A stretch of DNA of 64,000 bases from Balneolaceae bacterium UBA7797 (GTDB lineage Bacteria; Bacteroidota; Rhodothermia; Balneolales; Balneolaceae): the NCBI GenBank assembly GCA_002480645.1, contig DLCN01000006.1, forward strand, positions 171,702-235,701, written 5' to 3'. Below the pieces are notes generated by a model. That model searched no databases, was not told where the DNA came from, and saw nothing but the letters and a program-made list of their open reading frames with translations. The position numbers were made by a program, and so were the translations under genes. Below are positions 26,182 through 35,954 of this stretch, piece after piece; positions within the stretch are counted from its first letter, which is position 1; each line of letters opens with the position of its first letter.

Positions 26182-26216
26182 AAAAGGGGAAAGCCTGACA
26201 GCTTTCCCCTTTTTTA
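26182..26216. terminator. Terminator after the amt-porin unit
   Basis: AAAAGGGGAAAGC (26182-26194) pairs with GCTTTCCCCTTTT (26201-26213), followed by Ts. It also has Ts on the minus-strand side and probably serves the converging protease gene too. Confidence 0.9.
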
Positions 26217-26243
26217 TTGTACTATAAATTCAGATCGCAACTA

Positions 26244-27740
26244 TTACTGTTTAGGAATTTTAATGAGAGTTCCTCTGGAGATAGTCTGATCGAGACTAAC
26301 CTGATTCAAAATGGCAATATCCTCCGGTTCAATACCCATAGGTAGTGGATTGGGTAAGAAAGAACTGAACGAACCTGATCGCTGTGTTTTGGTAACCTGT
26401 AACCGAACAGGCTGAATACTCAGAATGGAAGAATCTGTGAGTTTTGAAAACCCACTGCTTACTTTATTAAATGCTCCACGATATTCATTGGTCTTATCAG
26501 CCGTGGTATAACTTAAAAACCGGAAGATCATACCTGAGAACTCAATGGCTGATATATCTACCCATAAAGAGGTTCCGTCTTCAGTAACAACCGAAGCCTC
26601 CGCTGTATAATTAGCATATCCATTTACATTACCCTGATCAGATTCCAGTGTTTCCACCCCTTCCTGCGAAAGAAAAGCTTTTACAGAAGCTTCCGGCGTT
26701 TCATTTTCATTATCCAGGGAGAATTGAACTACGGCATCCTGAGTTTCATTGACCAGAATTACCGCACTAGGTTGATTGATCACTGAAAAGCCATCCGGTA
26801 CCGGGAATTTAAACTCCATATCAGGATGGTAAAACATTCCATCCCGCTCAAAACCTTCTCTGGGATTCTCGCCGTACATTAATCCATTTATCATCTTCAT
26901 AAAATCATCTTCATCCACTTTCTCCATATCGTATCCCTTCGATTCCCATTCCGCTGCCATTTTGGGGATATTTTGTTCACGCTCACCCGGATCCGGATGT
27001 GATGATAAATGAGAGGGTATCGCCTGTCCTGATTTCTCTGAAATTCGTTTTAACGATTCAAAAAAACGAGCTCCTTCCTCTGCAGCATAGCCATCCATAG
27101 CTGAATATTCTACCCCAAGCTTATCCGATTCGCGTTCGTCATCCCGGCTATAGCTTAAAAATAGAAGTTGTGCCGTCTGACTGCTTAATTGTAAGATATT
27201 ACCTCCATCAAGCCCAAGAGATTGGCCCAACACCGCTCCACCGATGATCGCTAGTTGTCCTAATTGCTGTTCGGCAGCTCTTTGTGAGGCATGGCGGGCT
27301 GCAACGTGTCCAATTTCATGACCCAATACCACCATCAACTGTGCTTCATTTTCCAAATGAGTCAATAATCCCCGAGTCACATACACATAACCACCAGGTA
27401 GAGCGAAAGCATTTACGACAGGGCTGTTCAGAACCCTGAAAGTAAAGTCAGTATCCTTATACTGTTGCGGAGTATCTTCACGATTGAAGTGGCTTACCTT
27501 AACCAATTCCTGTCCCAGTCTATTCACATACTCGGTAAGTTCAGGATCATCATAAATTCCATATTGTCTAATGATCTCCTGATCTGACTCAGCCCCGATC
27601 TGCTTTTCCTGCTCCCAGGAATAACCATATACCCGCTTATTACCTGAAACGGGGCTCACCTGCATAGTAACACAGGCTGTATTAAGCAGCACCGCTGCTG
27701 TCAATAAATAAATAAAATGAGATAGTGATCTTTTCATCAT
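26244..27740 (-). CDS. M48-family metalloprotease lipoprotein (BepA/LoiP-like)
   Basis: 498 residues from the chosen start. The signal peptide ends in a lipobox 'LLNTAC' with Cys23. The zinc site is 'VVLGHEIGHVAARH' (HEIGH near 141-145), with the third ligand glutamate likely in 'ERESDKLGVEY'. The C-terminal 45 residues ('EPEDIAILNQVSLDQTI...GTLIKIPK') resemble a LysM peptidoglycan-binding module. The open frame extends 58 codons further upstream, but that would overlap murB and bury the lipoprotein signal, so I chose the ATG at 27740. It likely degrades or assists folding of outer-membrane proteins in the periplasm. Confidence 0.88.
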   Translation of the reverse strand: MMKRSLSHFIYLLTAAVLLNTACVTMQVSPVSGNKRVYGYSWEQEKQIGAESDQEIIRQYGIYDDPELTEYVNRLGQELVKVSHFNREDTPQQYKDTDFTFRVLNSPVVNAFALPGGYVYVTRGLLTHLENEAQLMVVLGHEIGHVAARHASQRAAEQQLGQLAIIGGAVLGQSLGLDGGNILQLSSQTAQLLFLSYSRDDERESDKLGVEYSAMDGYAAEEGARFFESLKRISEKSGQAIPSHLSSHPDPGEREQNIPKMAAEWESKGYDMEKVDEDDFMKMINGLMYGENPREGFERDGMFYHPDMEFKFPVPDGFSVINQPSAVILVNETQDAVVQFSLDNENETPEASVKAFLSQEGVETLESDQGNVNGYANYTAEASVVTEDGTSLWVDISAIEFSGMIFRFLSYTTADKTNEYRGAFNKVSSGFSKLTDSSILSIQPVRLQVTKTQRSGSFSSFLPNPLPMGIEPEDIAILNQVSLDQTISRGTLIKIPKQ

Positions 27741-27804
27741 AAAATGAGTTAATGTTCTCTGATTAATAACAAAATGGTGATTGGTAGTTCCGCACTCTAA
27801 TCTG

Positions 27805-28836
27805 TTACGGTATGATATTGACTTCCGGTGTAAGTAGAATATCAAATTTTGAGCGGATGGATTGTATAATTTTTTCAGCCAGTGATCTGATCTGAATTCC
27901 GGTTGCATTGCCATAATTTACCAGGACCAACGCCTGCTTTTCATGAACTCCCGCGTCACCTTCACGATACCCTTTCCACCCGGCCTGATCGATCAACCAG
28001 CCTGCCGGCACTTTTATAGTATGCTCATCAACTAAGTAACCTGGAATGTCGGGATATGATGCCTGTAGTTGTTCAAATTGAACTTTTGTGATCACAGGAT
28101 TCTTAAAAAAACTCCCGGTGTTACCCAACTCTTTTGGATCCGGTAATTTGCTATTTCTGATATCAATTACTGCCTCATATACATCTTTAATCTCAGGATC
28201 TGCAATATTTCTGTCTTGCATCATAGTTGATACCGGCTTGTAACTGAGATTGGGGATCGGATCTTTAGCAAGGCGAAGTGTTACCGAAGTAATGATCAGT
28301 CTGCCTTTCAATTCATGTTTTAGCACACTTTCTCTGTACCCAAAATTGCATTCATCAAACGACAGTGTTCTGAGGTTCATTTCTAACATGTCAAACCCTT
28401 CAAGTCGTACAAAAACGTCCTTTAATTCAACCCCATAAGCCCCAATATTTTGTATAGGAGCTGCTCCAACCGTGCCCGGTATCAATGCCAGATTCTCGAT
28501 CCCTCCCCATCCTTTCTCAACACAGCGGGTAACGGTTTCATGCCAGTTCTCCCCGGCACCTAACTTCAAATGAATATGATCCGCAGTCTCTGAAACTATC
28601 TCAAAACCTTCTACCTCATTCCGGATCACCAATCCATCGAAATCAGATAAAAACAACACATTGCTACCCCCACCTAAGATCAATAATTTTAATCCTGATC
28701 TCTCAGCATACTCAATGAGTGATTTAAGTTCTTCCAGAGATCTGAAACCGGCAAAAAATTTAGCTTTAGCCGAAACCCCCATTGTTGTATAAGGAGCAAG
28801 CTCAACATTCTCCTGAATTATTGATGGTATTGGCAT
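27805..28836 (-). CDS. murB: UDP-N-acetylenolpyruvoylglucosamine reductase
   Basis: 343 residues, type I MurB as in E. coli. FAD-binding segments are 'LILGGGSNVL' and 'LIPGTVGAAPIQNIGAYG'. The type I insert holds 'GYRES' (Y167, R168), with catalytic S242 in 'NTGSFFKNP' and E338 in the final 'TPEVNII'. It makes UDP-MurNAc for peptidoglycan in the cytosol. The gene starts two bases after the GldE-like gene stop, so both are probably on one transcript. Confidence 0.96.
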   Translation of the reverse strand: MPIPSIIQENVELAPYTTMGVSAKAKFFAGFRSLEELKSLIEYAERSGLKLLILGGGSNVLFLSDFDGLVIRNEVEGFEIVSETADHIHLKLGAGENWHETVTRCVEKGWGGIENLALIPGTVGAAPIQNIGAYGVELKDVFVRLEGFDMLEMNLRTLSFDECNFGYRESVLKHELKGRLIITSVTLRLAKDPIPNLSYKPVSTMMQDRNIADPEIKDVYEAVIDIRNSKLPDPKELGNTGSFFKNPVITKVQFEQLQASYPDIPGYLVDEHTIKVPAGWLIDQAGWKGYREGDAGVHEKQALVLVNYGNATGIQIRSLAEKIIQSIRSKFDILLTPEVNIIP

Positions 28837-28838
28837 GA

Positions 28839-30230
28839 TTACTTAGATAGAGAAGCCGCGGGTTGTTCATCCGCTTCATTTTTCTTTACCCTGACTTTCT
28901 TGATCCGGTTATTCTTTACTGAATGAACAGTGAATTCCAGATCTTTGAAGATCACTCGTTCCCCAACTGTTGGCAGACTTTCGGTTAAATGATAAATAAG
29001 CCCGCCCAGAGTTTCGTATTCATCATCTTCGGTGGTGATCTCACATTCGAGTATATCTTCCATATCATCCAGGTCGATCTGAGCATCAAAAATATAGATC
29101 CCGCTTTTAAAACGAGTATATAAAGATTCTTCCTCACCCTCCTCATCTATGATATCACCTACGATCTCCTCCAGAATATCATCCATGGTAACAAGACCCT
29201 CCGTACCGCCATATTCATCCACAACAATGGCCATGTGTGTTTTCTCCTGCTGAAAGTCGCGGAGCAGATCATCCAGTTTTTTTGTGGCAGGTATAAATAG
29301 TGCTTTCCGGGAAATCGTCTTCCAGTTAAAAGTGGCTTCACCCGGACTTTCATTCAAATAGGGAAGCAGGTCCTTGGCGTAAATTACTCCTAAAATGGTA
29401 TCAAGATCATTGTCGTAGAGTGGCATTCGGGAAAGGCTATGCTCTTTGATGGTTTCAAGAACATCTTCCAAAGAATCACTGATAGATACCCCGACAATAT
29501 TTACCCTTGATGTCATTATCTCGCGCACTGTGATAGTGCCAAATTCTATCACATTCTCAATGATCTCCCGTTCATCTTCTTTAATGGATCCTTCTTTCTC
29601 ACTTACCTCAGCCATCGTTTTAATGTCATCAGAGGTCATCTTTGAGGTTGGCTTTGGCAGATACTTTTCCAGACTTACCGTGCTTTCAGCGATCATCTTT
29701 GCCAGCGGTTTTAATAATATGAAGCACACATAAATAAAGCCGCTCATTCTTCTTGAAACGCCAAGCGGATCATTGATTGATATGATCTTGGGAGTAATCT
29801 CGCTCAAAATCAATATCACAAAGGTCAATACTACAACCTCAATGGTATAAACTAAAAGTTCCGGTAATTCGATAAGACTTAATACACTGCCTGTGATCAC
29901 CGCAGCCATTACTGAGGCTACGATATTTGCAAAGGTATTACCAATCAATATGGTAGCGAGCAATCTCCGGGGTTTATCCAGCATAGTAAGGATACGCCCG
30001 TCTGCCGCTTCAAAATCGCCCTCCTGTTTAAGGTCTTCTATTCGGTTTGAAAGTGAAAAATAAGCTACTTCAGAACCTGAATATAGTGCCGAGAAGATGA
30101 GCCCCAGGGCCATCACCAGTAGCTGTACACTCACTACGACAATATCAAACTCGCCGGTTGAGCTGATCAAACCGAAATCAATCCGAAATAAGGATAATAA
30201 TAAAGGAAAGGGGTCTTCGATGATTGGCAA
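28839..30230 (-). CDS. CNNM/CorC (hemolysin-type) membrane protein, GldE-like
   Basis: 463 residues in the order DUF21/CNNM membrane domain (about 35-200, 'YSGSEVAYFSL'), two CBS domains (about 220-335, 'VREIMTSRVNIVGV' and 'THMAIVVDEYGGTEGLV'), then a CorC/HlyC C-terminal domain (about 350-445). Such proteins transport or sense divalent cations. ssb lies directly upstream on the same strand, the ssb-gldE order of Bacteroidetes, so it may be the GldE orthologue linked there to gliding. No gldD follows; murB does. A perfect 16-bp palindrome stands just upstream. Confidence 0.85.
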   Translation of the reverse strand: MPIIEDPFPLLLSLFRIDFGLISSTGEFDIVVVSVQLLVMALGLIFSALYSGSEVAYFSLSNRIEDLKQEGDFEAADGRILTMLDKPRRLLATILIGNTFANIVASVMAAVITGSVLSLIELPELLVYTIEVVVLTFVILILSEITPKIISINDPLGVSRRMSGFIYVCFILLKPLAKMIAESTVSLEKYLPKPTSKMTSDDIKTMAEVSEKEGSIKEDEREIIENVIEFGTITVREIMTSRVNIVGVSISDSLEDVLETIKEHSLSRMPLYDNDLDTILGVIYAKDLLPYLNESPGEATFNWKTISRKALFIPATKKLDDLLRDFQQEKTHMAIVVDEYGGTEGLVTMDDILEEIVGDIIDEEGEEESLYTRFKSGIYIFDAQIDLDDMEDILECEITTEDDEYETLGGLIYHLTESLPTVGERVIFKDLEFTVHSVKNNRIKKVRVKKNEADEQPAASLSK

Positions 30231-30264
30231 GATTATTTAATGTTTTCCCGAATTTAATGAGGGT

Positions 30265-30280
30265 TTTTGTGTACACAAAA
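30265..30280. promoter_or_regulatory. Perfect 16-bp palindrome, candidate operator
   Basis: TTTTGTGTACACAAAA reads identically on both strands. It lies between the ssb terminator and the GldE-like start, about 34 bases upstream of that ATG, where an operator would be expected. It matches no regulator consensus I can name securely. Confidence 0.5.
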
Positions 30281-30318
30281 TAAAAAAAGCGATGAGAGGT
30301 AATCTCACCGCTTTTCTG
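30281..30318 (-). terminator. Terminator of ssb
   Basis: On the minus strand AAAAGCG-N-TGAGA pairs with TCTCA-N-CGCTTTT around a five-base loop and is followed by seven Ts. One internal mismatch. Confidence 0.85.
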
Positions 30319-30331
30319 ATATATTTTTTTA

Positions 30332-30790
30332 TCAGAATGGCAGATCGTCGTCCATGTCGTCAAAACTACTATTTAGTTCGACATTGCTATTCATGGGTTG
30401 GTTCTGATTATTTTGCTGAGGTTGAGCCCCGCCACCATTATTTTGGTTTCCGGAACCTGAACGGCTATCCAGCATGGTCATTTGCAATGCTTTGATCTCG
30501 GTTGTATATCTTTTTTGGCCCTGCTGATCTTCCCACTGTCGGGTTTGCAGAGGCCCCTCGATATAAACCAAAGAACCTTTATTCAGATATTGCTGGCAAA
30601 TTTCAGCCAGCCTACCCCAGGCTACTACACGGTGCCATTCCGTTCTTTCCTGTAATTCGCCATTACCGTCTTTAAAACGTTCGCTTGTAGCAATACTCAT
30701 TGTAGCTACTGCCGTATTTGATTGGGTATATCTTACCTCGGGATCCTGGCCGAGTCGGCCAATTAACATAACTTTATTTAGTGAACTCAT
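30332..30790 (-). CDS. ssb: Single-stranded DNA-binding protein
   Basis: 152 residues. The OB fold (1-105) begins 'NKVMLIGRLGQDPEVRYT' with 'EWHRVVAWGRLAEICQQYL' and 'SLVYIEGPLQTRQW'. A Gln/Asn/Gly-rich linker follows, then the acidic tip 'DDMDDDLPF' that recruits repair and replication proteins. It coats single-stranded DNA as a tetramer. The terminator just after it suggests separate transcription from the downstream GldE-like gene. Confidence 0.97.
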   Translation of the reverse strand: MSSLNKVMLIGRLGQDPEVRYTQSNTAVATMSIATSERFKDGNGELQERTEWHRVVAWGRLAEICQQYLNKGSLVYIEGPLQTRQWEDQQGQKRYTTEIKALQMTMLDSRSGSGNQNNGGGAQPQQNNQNQPMNSNVELNSSFDDMDDDLPF

Positions 30791-30902
30791 ATCGTATCAA
30801 TTTTTCGTTTCGTTTATAAGGTAAGACTAACTTCAGATGAATTCCTTACAAAAAATTTTCATCTAACCATCCATTAAGTATTTACTTAATGAAATTTTCA
30901 GA

Positions 30903-31985
30903 TCAGTCTTCCCACCCGAATCTTTTCCTCAGAGAATGAATAGTGACCGAATGTTTCTCCGTTCCGGTGGTACCTAACAGAAATGCGTAAGGTTTCCACT
31001 CCTCCACTCCTTCGAATACGATCTTAAGAATACCCAAGGTCGGAATTACCAGAAACATCCCTGGTAATCCCCATACAATGCCTCCTGCAATGAGCGAAAA
31101 TATGATCACTAACGGATTGATACGCACATACGAACCGGTAATATTTGGGGTAAGGATATTATTCTCTATGAACTGAACAATAAAGAATTGAATGATCACC
31201 CCGGACGCTGCCGACGCAGATTGTGTGGTAAAAACAAAAAGTAAAACGATCCCGTAGCCGATTACTGTACCCAGATAGGGAATCAGATTAAATATTGCGG
31301 CAATAAGCCCCAAAAACAGTGGATATTTTAAACCGATCAATTTAAAACCCAGTGTATTCATACCTACTAAAAGTATACATACCACGATGAGACCTTTCAG
31401 GTATTTGGGAACTACATCTGCTGCATTTTTAAGGATCTCTTTTACGATTGATTCATTCTCATCGTTAACAAGCATAAAGATAAAATCCTTGAATTTATCC
31501 CTGTAGAATAAGAGTAAAAAGGTATATACCGGGATCAGGGTAAGTGTTAGGATGGTGTTTTTCCCTGCTTCGATCAGTGTGGTGAGCACATCGCCGTTCA
31601 TTCCCATATTCTTGATCACCGTTTTCTGCTGCTCTACAGTAAACCCTAGAACTACTTCTATGGTAGTTTGCAGGTTACTGATATTACTACTGATCTTTTT
31701 ATCCAATTCCGGAAAATCTGAACTTATCGAACCCGCCAGTATGATCAGCCAATAGAGTACTCCGATCACAAATGCCATAAAGGTGATTATTACTGCAAAA
31801 TTTGTAATAATTCGTGGCACTTTAAATTGCTCCAGCTTATTAGCTGTTGGGTAGAGTAAATAGGCCAGAAAAATACTGAAAAACAGTGGCACCAAAAGCT
31901 GTTTGGTGATACTCAATACAGTAACCACTGCAAAGATCAGAAGAATTCGAACTAAATATCGTATCGCTATTGGATAATCTTTCAT
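30903..31985 (-). CDS. AI-2E family transporter (PerM-like permease)
   Basis: 360 residues with about seven or eight membrane helices. The pattern fits the AI-2E transporter (DUF20/PerM) family: 'LLVPLFFSIFLAYLLYPTANKLE', a central soluble helical region, 'AIFNLIPYLGTVIGYG' and 'GIVWGLPGMFLVIPTLGILK'. Family members export small molecules or act as sodium/proton exchangers, and the substrate is not predictable here. It is separated from its neighbours by 69 and 112 bases. Confidence 0.9.
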   Translation of the reverse strand: MKDYPIAIRYLVRILLIFAVVTVLSITKQLLVPLFFSIFLAYLLYPTANKLEQFKVPRIITNFAVIITFMAFVIGVLYWLIILAGSISSDFPELDKKISSNISNLQTTIEVVLGFTVEQQKTVIKNMGMNGDVLTTLIEAGKNTILTLTLIPVYTFLLLFYRDKFKDFIFMLVNDENESIVKEILKNAADVVPKYLKGLIVVCILLVGMNTLGFKLIGLKYPLFLGLIAAIFNLIPYLGTVIGYGIVLLFVFTTQSASAASGVIIQFFIVQFIENNILTPNITGSYVRINPLVIIFSLIAGGIVWGLPGMFLVIPTLGILKIVFEGVEEWKPYAFLLGTTGTEKHSVTIHSLRKRFGWED

Positions 31986-32054
31986 AATGTGAATTTATAT
32001 ATACAATAACTATACGTCATCTAAATGATATTTCAAGTTCAAATTAGTTAAAAA

Positions 32055-33986
32055 TTATTCCTCCTTTACCAAAACGATCTTTTGACCATCTGCTGATTTT
32101 ACATCGTCGAAAAAGCCTTTTAATGCATCATACTGTTCTGCGGAATAATCAGTTTCTTTGATTTTCAACATTCTTTTGATCATTAGGTTCCCGTTCTCTG
32201 TGGACCGGACCCCCATCTCATATTCTGCGAAATCTGTATTGATCGATTTTGCTTTAGGCATCAGCTCCACTGAATATCCTTCCGGCAATTTAAATAAAGT
32301 GGAATCATCATGAGTAAACTCATATTTGAGTTCAACACTTTGAGTTCTTTCGTCATCAGAATCGGGAAATGTCACTACCCAGCCCTTGAACTTATTTACC
32401 GGAACATATAACCGTTTCCGGGAAGTAGTTACAAAGTTCGTCAATGAAGCTTCAAAACTATACATATCATAATCACCGTCTGCATCTAAACCGGAAAAAT
32501 CATGTTGATTGATCGCATTATGATCGATGCTGTACATTTCGCCTATGTATTCCAGCCTTTCCGCTTCAGAAATTGGCATGAATCGTGAAAGAATCTGATC
32601 GCGCATATACCCTTTCAGATAATTCACATTCTTCACGGTAGCCTCTCCATCTTCTGAGATAGAGAATTCGTAATAATCATTATTCAGGTTTTCGGTGTAA
32701 TCCTTTTCAGGTGTTCTAACCACCTCGCCCCCCTCTTCAGAAATAAGTAACGCCAGTTTACCATGATTTGAGCCAAGATCACCGGCTGGCAGATATTTAT
32801 TCGTATTTTCCAGCCAGATATGTTCACCATTATTCAGATTTACCCGCAGGATCACATGATTGAACTGATTGCCCGGAAACTCCTCTACCAGGCCATCCCC
32901 GGGTCCTCCACTCCGAATAAGTACAGAATTTGAATGGATACCAGCATATTCCAGAATCGTCTGCATATAGTTTGTTAATGCTTTACAGTCCCCGTAACTA
33001 TTAGTGTATACATAATCTGCGCTAAAGGGTTTCCATCCACCAATACCCAGTTGTATGCTCACATACCGGTTTTTATCCTGCATGTGTTTATACAGAATCC
33101 TTACCTTTTCCGATTCATCTTCGACACCGGAAATAAGCTCATCGATCTCTGCTTTTGCCCCTTCTGAGAGGACTCTTGTGTCGGTACCTAATTTATAATA
33201 CCACTGGCCGAAGGACTCCCAACTCTGAGAATTACCATAACTTTCTTCCATCTCAAACTGTCCCGGACTTACTAAAACATGAGGCAAGAGTTCGTCACCA
33301 CCGGGACCATATGGTTCTCTTTTTATCGGCATCTTTAAACCCATCGACCATTTATACCTTTTACCTTGAGGTGTATCCTCAACATCTGCTTCCAGGTCAA
33401 AATTCATGGTAAGAAACCGGATACCGGTATTCCCATAATCGTTGATCACCAGAGAGGCTGATTCCAATCCCTGATTAAATTCCAGCGGATACCAGTCCGG
33501 TAAATTCAAAAGTCCGCTATAGGTAACCTTATATTCGTATTCGATCGTGTAAGGGAAAGAATTGTGAAGCAATTCGAGCACTTTTACCCGGCTGTCGGTA
33601 TAAAAAGAAACCACGCCGGAAACGCTAAAATCGATCGCATCATCCAGTACGTAACTATGTACAATACGTCCGTTTCCATCAACCACATTTGCCTTCAGAT
33701 AATCGATATCTCTGAAATTATCGTAGAACAGCACCACACGCGCCAGATCTTTATCCTCTTTATCGAAAATGGTAATAGCTTCCCGTTTTAAATACGTTGC
33801 TTTAGACGGAGAATAAACACTCAATATGGTTTCACTTTTCCTTACCGCTGATGATACATCCGATAAAGTAAACAGTGGATTTATATGAGTGTAATCCCCG
33901 TATCCAAGATCTAACGGAGCCATATTCACCGTTGATGAACAACCCAGAACACTCGCAATAGCCAGAAATACTAAATAATGCTTCAT
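32055..33986 (-). CDS. DUF3857/transglutaminase-like lipoprotein
   Basis: 643 residues. The lipobox is 'ASVLGC' with Cys16. A DUF3857 beta domain occupies about 45-230, a transglutaminase-like domain about 280-400 and a C-terminal beta domain the rest. The core retains C334 in 'NSYGDCKAL' and H377 in 'QFNHVIL', but where an Asp is usual it has Glu-Asn ('IWLENTN'). It is therefore the most likely active member of the three DUF3857 proteins in the window. Its ATG follows the stop of its paralogue after 3 bases, giving a tandem pair. The family's substrates are unknown; periplasmic protein or peptide cleavage or cross-linking is inferred. Confidence 0.82.
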   Translation of the reverse strand: MKHYLVFLAIASVLGCSSTVNMAPLDLGYGDYTHINPLFTLSDVSSAVRKSETILSVYSPSKATYLKREAITIFDKEDKDLARVVLFYDNFRDIDYLKANVVDGNGRIVHSYVLDDAIDFSVSGVVSFYTDSRVKVLELLHNSFPYTIEYEYKVTYSGLLNLPDWYPLEFNQGLESASLVINDYGNTGIRFLTMNFDLEADVEDTPQGKRYKWSMGLKMPIKREPYGPGGDELLPHVLVSPGQFEMEESYGNSQSWESFGQWYYKLGTDTRVLSEGAKAEIDELISGVEDESEKVRILYKHMQDKNRYVSIQLGIGGWKPFSADYVYTNSYGDCKALTNYMQTILEYAGIHSNSVLIRSGGPGDGLVEEFPGNQFNHVILRVNLNNGEHIWLENTNKYLPAGDLGSNHGKLALLISEEGGEVVRTPEKDYTENLNNDYYEFSISEDGEATVKNVNYLKGYMRDQILSRFMPISEAERLEYIGEMYSIDHNAINQHDFSGLDADGDYDMYSFEASLTNFVTTSRKRLYVPVNKFKGWVVTFPDSDDERTQSVELKYEFTHDDSTLFKLPEGYSVELMPKAKSINTDFAEYEMGVRSTENGNLMIKRMLKIKETDYSAEQYDALKGFFDDVKSADGQKIVLVKEE

Positions 33987-33989
33987 CTT

Positions 33990-35954
33990 CTACACCTTTT
34001 TAAGTACGATCAATTCACCCAGTTTATTAACCATTTCCTCATACATTTTTTTGAGGTATTCGTACTCTTCCGGCATAAATCGTTCTTTATTGATCAAAAA
34101 TTTATAACTAATGGTAATGTCATTTCCGGCAGTTTGAACTATTCTTCTGAATTCTCCGGCGCCACCGGGTAATCTGTGCAATACTGATTGCGGAACTTCA
34201 TCAATAGCATAGTTTTCGGGGACGTGAACCTGAATGATGAGTGTTCTGTTGAAGGTAAATTCGTAATCCACCGGATAGGTTCTTTCAGCTAACGTGAAGG
34301 GTGTTTCTGTTAAATTGTAGATCACCATTGGATTGAGATATATGATCTCATTAGACTCGTTATTTGTGGAAGAGAAATAAGATTTAAAATCAAATGACTG
34401 ATCCAGTACATCTTTAATTATAAATGTGCTGTCCACTTCAAAATTCTCGAAGTCTGAAAAAATATGATCCTTTGCACTTTCATTAAGATCATTATAGTCA
34501 AAGTCATTACGGTCTATGTATGCAAAGAACCCTGTATTCTGTGAGGTTAAACTACCCGTATAACCGGAATCGCTCACAGTAATATCCACCATATTCATGC
34601 TCATGTTTCTACCAAGGTTTTGAACCGGAATCCAATATTCCTCGCCGGGTACGACGATCAAACCTTCACCATTCAGGTTTGAAGTTGGTTGCAGGTTATA
34701 CGGACGATCCTCATTCTTGGCATCCAGTAAGAAATATTTTTCGCCGATCTCGACATATGCTATGGTATGATTGAACTGAGAAAGGATCGGGAAGGTACGA
34801 ATGATCTCTCCATGAGACCGGGTACTGAGTATCAGAGGATAAGCGGTTAAACCGGCCTCGCGCAGCATTTGGATCAAAATGAGGTTAATGGCTGCTCCAC
34901 TTCCGGTCCCTTCGTTGTACACATCCTCTAACTCTTCGAACGAATAGATACCAAATTTGTCGTTCCAATCCATTACTTCTTTCACATGATTGTAGATAGA
35001 AACCATTTTTTCGAACTCATCATCAATACCATCAATTGCCTCATTTACAGCATTGGTCAATACATCGCTGGAAGTTAATCGCCCACCAAAATCCTCATCC
35101 TTAGTAAGCCCGGTTGTTAACTCATTCCAGGGTTTAAGCACCGGTTTAAGGAAGTCGCCCGGTAGTTGGTAGGATGCCAGCAAAAAACGAACATGAGACA
35201 AGTAATCGCTGGATATCTTCATATAAGGCTCGTCATCAATGGCTGGAAGATCACTCATTGCAAAATGATACTCAGTTCCGGAATAATTGTAGTTCTGAGC
35301 ATACATCCCGGTACCAATTCTGGCGTTATCGTTAAAGGACGTACGTTCTTGAATATCATAGCCCCGGTAACCACGTGTTACCGTAAGAAAGTTAAACCAT
35401 TCAGGTATTCGGGCTTCATACTCACTCCAAAGCGTGGGGATCTCTCGCTGGAACACCCAATCCGGAAAGTCTACGGGGCTGCTTGAATGAATTTCGTAGC
35501 TATATTCATAGACACTTCCTTTCTTAAGGCCGGGAATAGTGAATTTAACCTCTTCCCAATTATCAGATACCTTATTCTTAAAGCGATCTCTTCGCCCCAC
35601 CGATTCCTCAATGACCTTACCGTTTTCGTTCAATGTGTAGGATGAAGCCTTAATTTTTCTCAGATCTTGTTCGGGCTCTCCTATTCTGTACCCGATACTA
35701 ATGTCTCCCAGATCTAACCCTTCGTCGGTTAGAATTTTCACCCTCATATGGCGGGTAAATGTTACCTGAAACTCATTATTATAGTATCTGATCGAGGAGA
35801 TACCTTTATCAAAAAGTACTAATGCAGAAGCTGTTGAATCCAGATCATAATGTGTCATTTCAAGTTGCTCCATCGGAACATCTCCAAATTCATACATTTG
35901 CGCGTTAGCAACTCCGGTTAATACCAGCAGAAATAGAATAATCCCCTTTTTCAT
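33990..35954 (-). CDS. DUF3857 protein with degenerate transglutaminase domain
   Basis: 654 residues with a signal peptide (1-19, ending ANAQ), not a lipoprotein. It has the DUF3857 layout ('RHMRVKILTDEGLDLGDI' then 'GLKKGSVYEYSYEIHSSSP'). The transglutaminase core reads 'GTGSGAAINLIL', so no cysteine stands at the nucleophile position, while H396 ('QFNHTIA') and D411 ('FLLDAKN') remain. It is probably catalytically dead and may bind a partner or substrate. The N-terminal sequence ('MYEFGDVPMEQLEMTHYDLDS') closely parallels the third copy at 42.8-44.8 kb, which has the same 654-residue length. Confidence 0.82.
   Translation of the reverse strand: MKKGIILFLLVLTGVANAQMYEFGDVPMEQLEMTHYDLDSTASALVLFDKGISSIRYYNNEFQVTFTRHMRVKILTDEGLDLGDISIGYRIGEPEQDLRKIKASSYTLNENGKVIEESVGRRDRFKNKVSDNWEEVKFTIPGLKKGSVYEYSYEIHSSSPVDFPDWVFQREIPTLWSEYEARIPEWFNFLTVTRGYRGYDIQERTSFNDNARIGTGMYAQNYNYSGTEYHFAMSDLPAIDDEPYMKISSDYLSHVRFLLASYQLPGDFLKPVLKPWNELTTGLTKDEDFGGRLTSSDVLTNAVNEAIDGIDDEFEKMVSIYNHVKEVMDWNDKFGIYSFEELEDVYNEGTGSGAAINLILIQMLREAGLTAYPLILSTRSHGEIIRTFPILSQFNHTIAYVEIGEKYFLLDAKNEDRPYNLQPTSNLNGEGLIVVPGEEYWIPVQNLGRNMSMNMVDITVSDSGYTGSLTSQNTGFFAYIDRNDFDYNDLNESAKDHIFSDFENFEVDSTFIIKDVLDQSFDFKSYFSSTNNESNEIIYLNPMVIYNLTETPFTLAERTYPVDYEFTFNRTLIIQVHVPENYAIDEVPQSVLHRLPGGAGEFRRIVQTAGNDITISYKFLINKERFMPEEYEYLKKMYEEMVNKLGELIVLKKV

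Noticed and set aside
27741..27914. N-terminal extension of the M48 protease frame
   Set aside because: It overlaps murB, encodes no domain and would bury the lipoprotein signal that begins at 27740.
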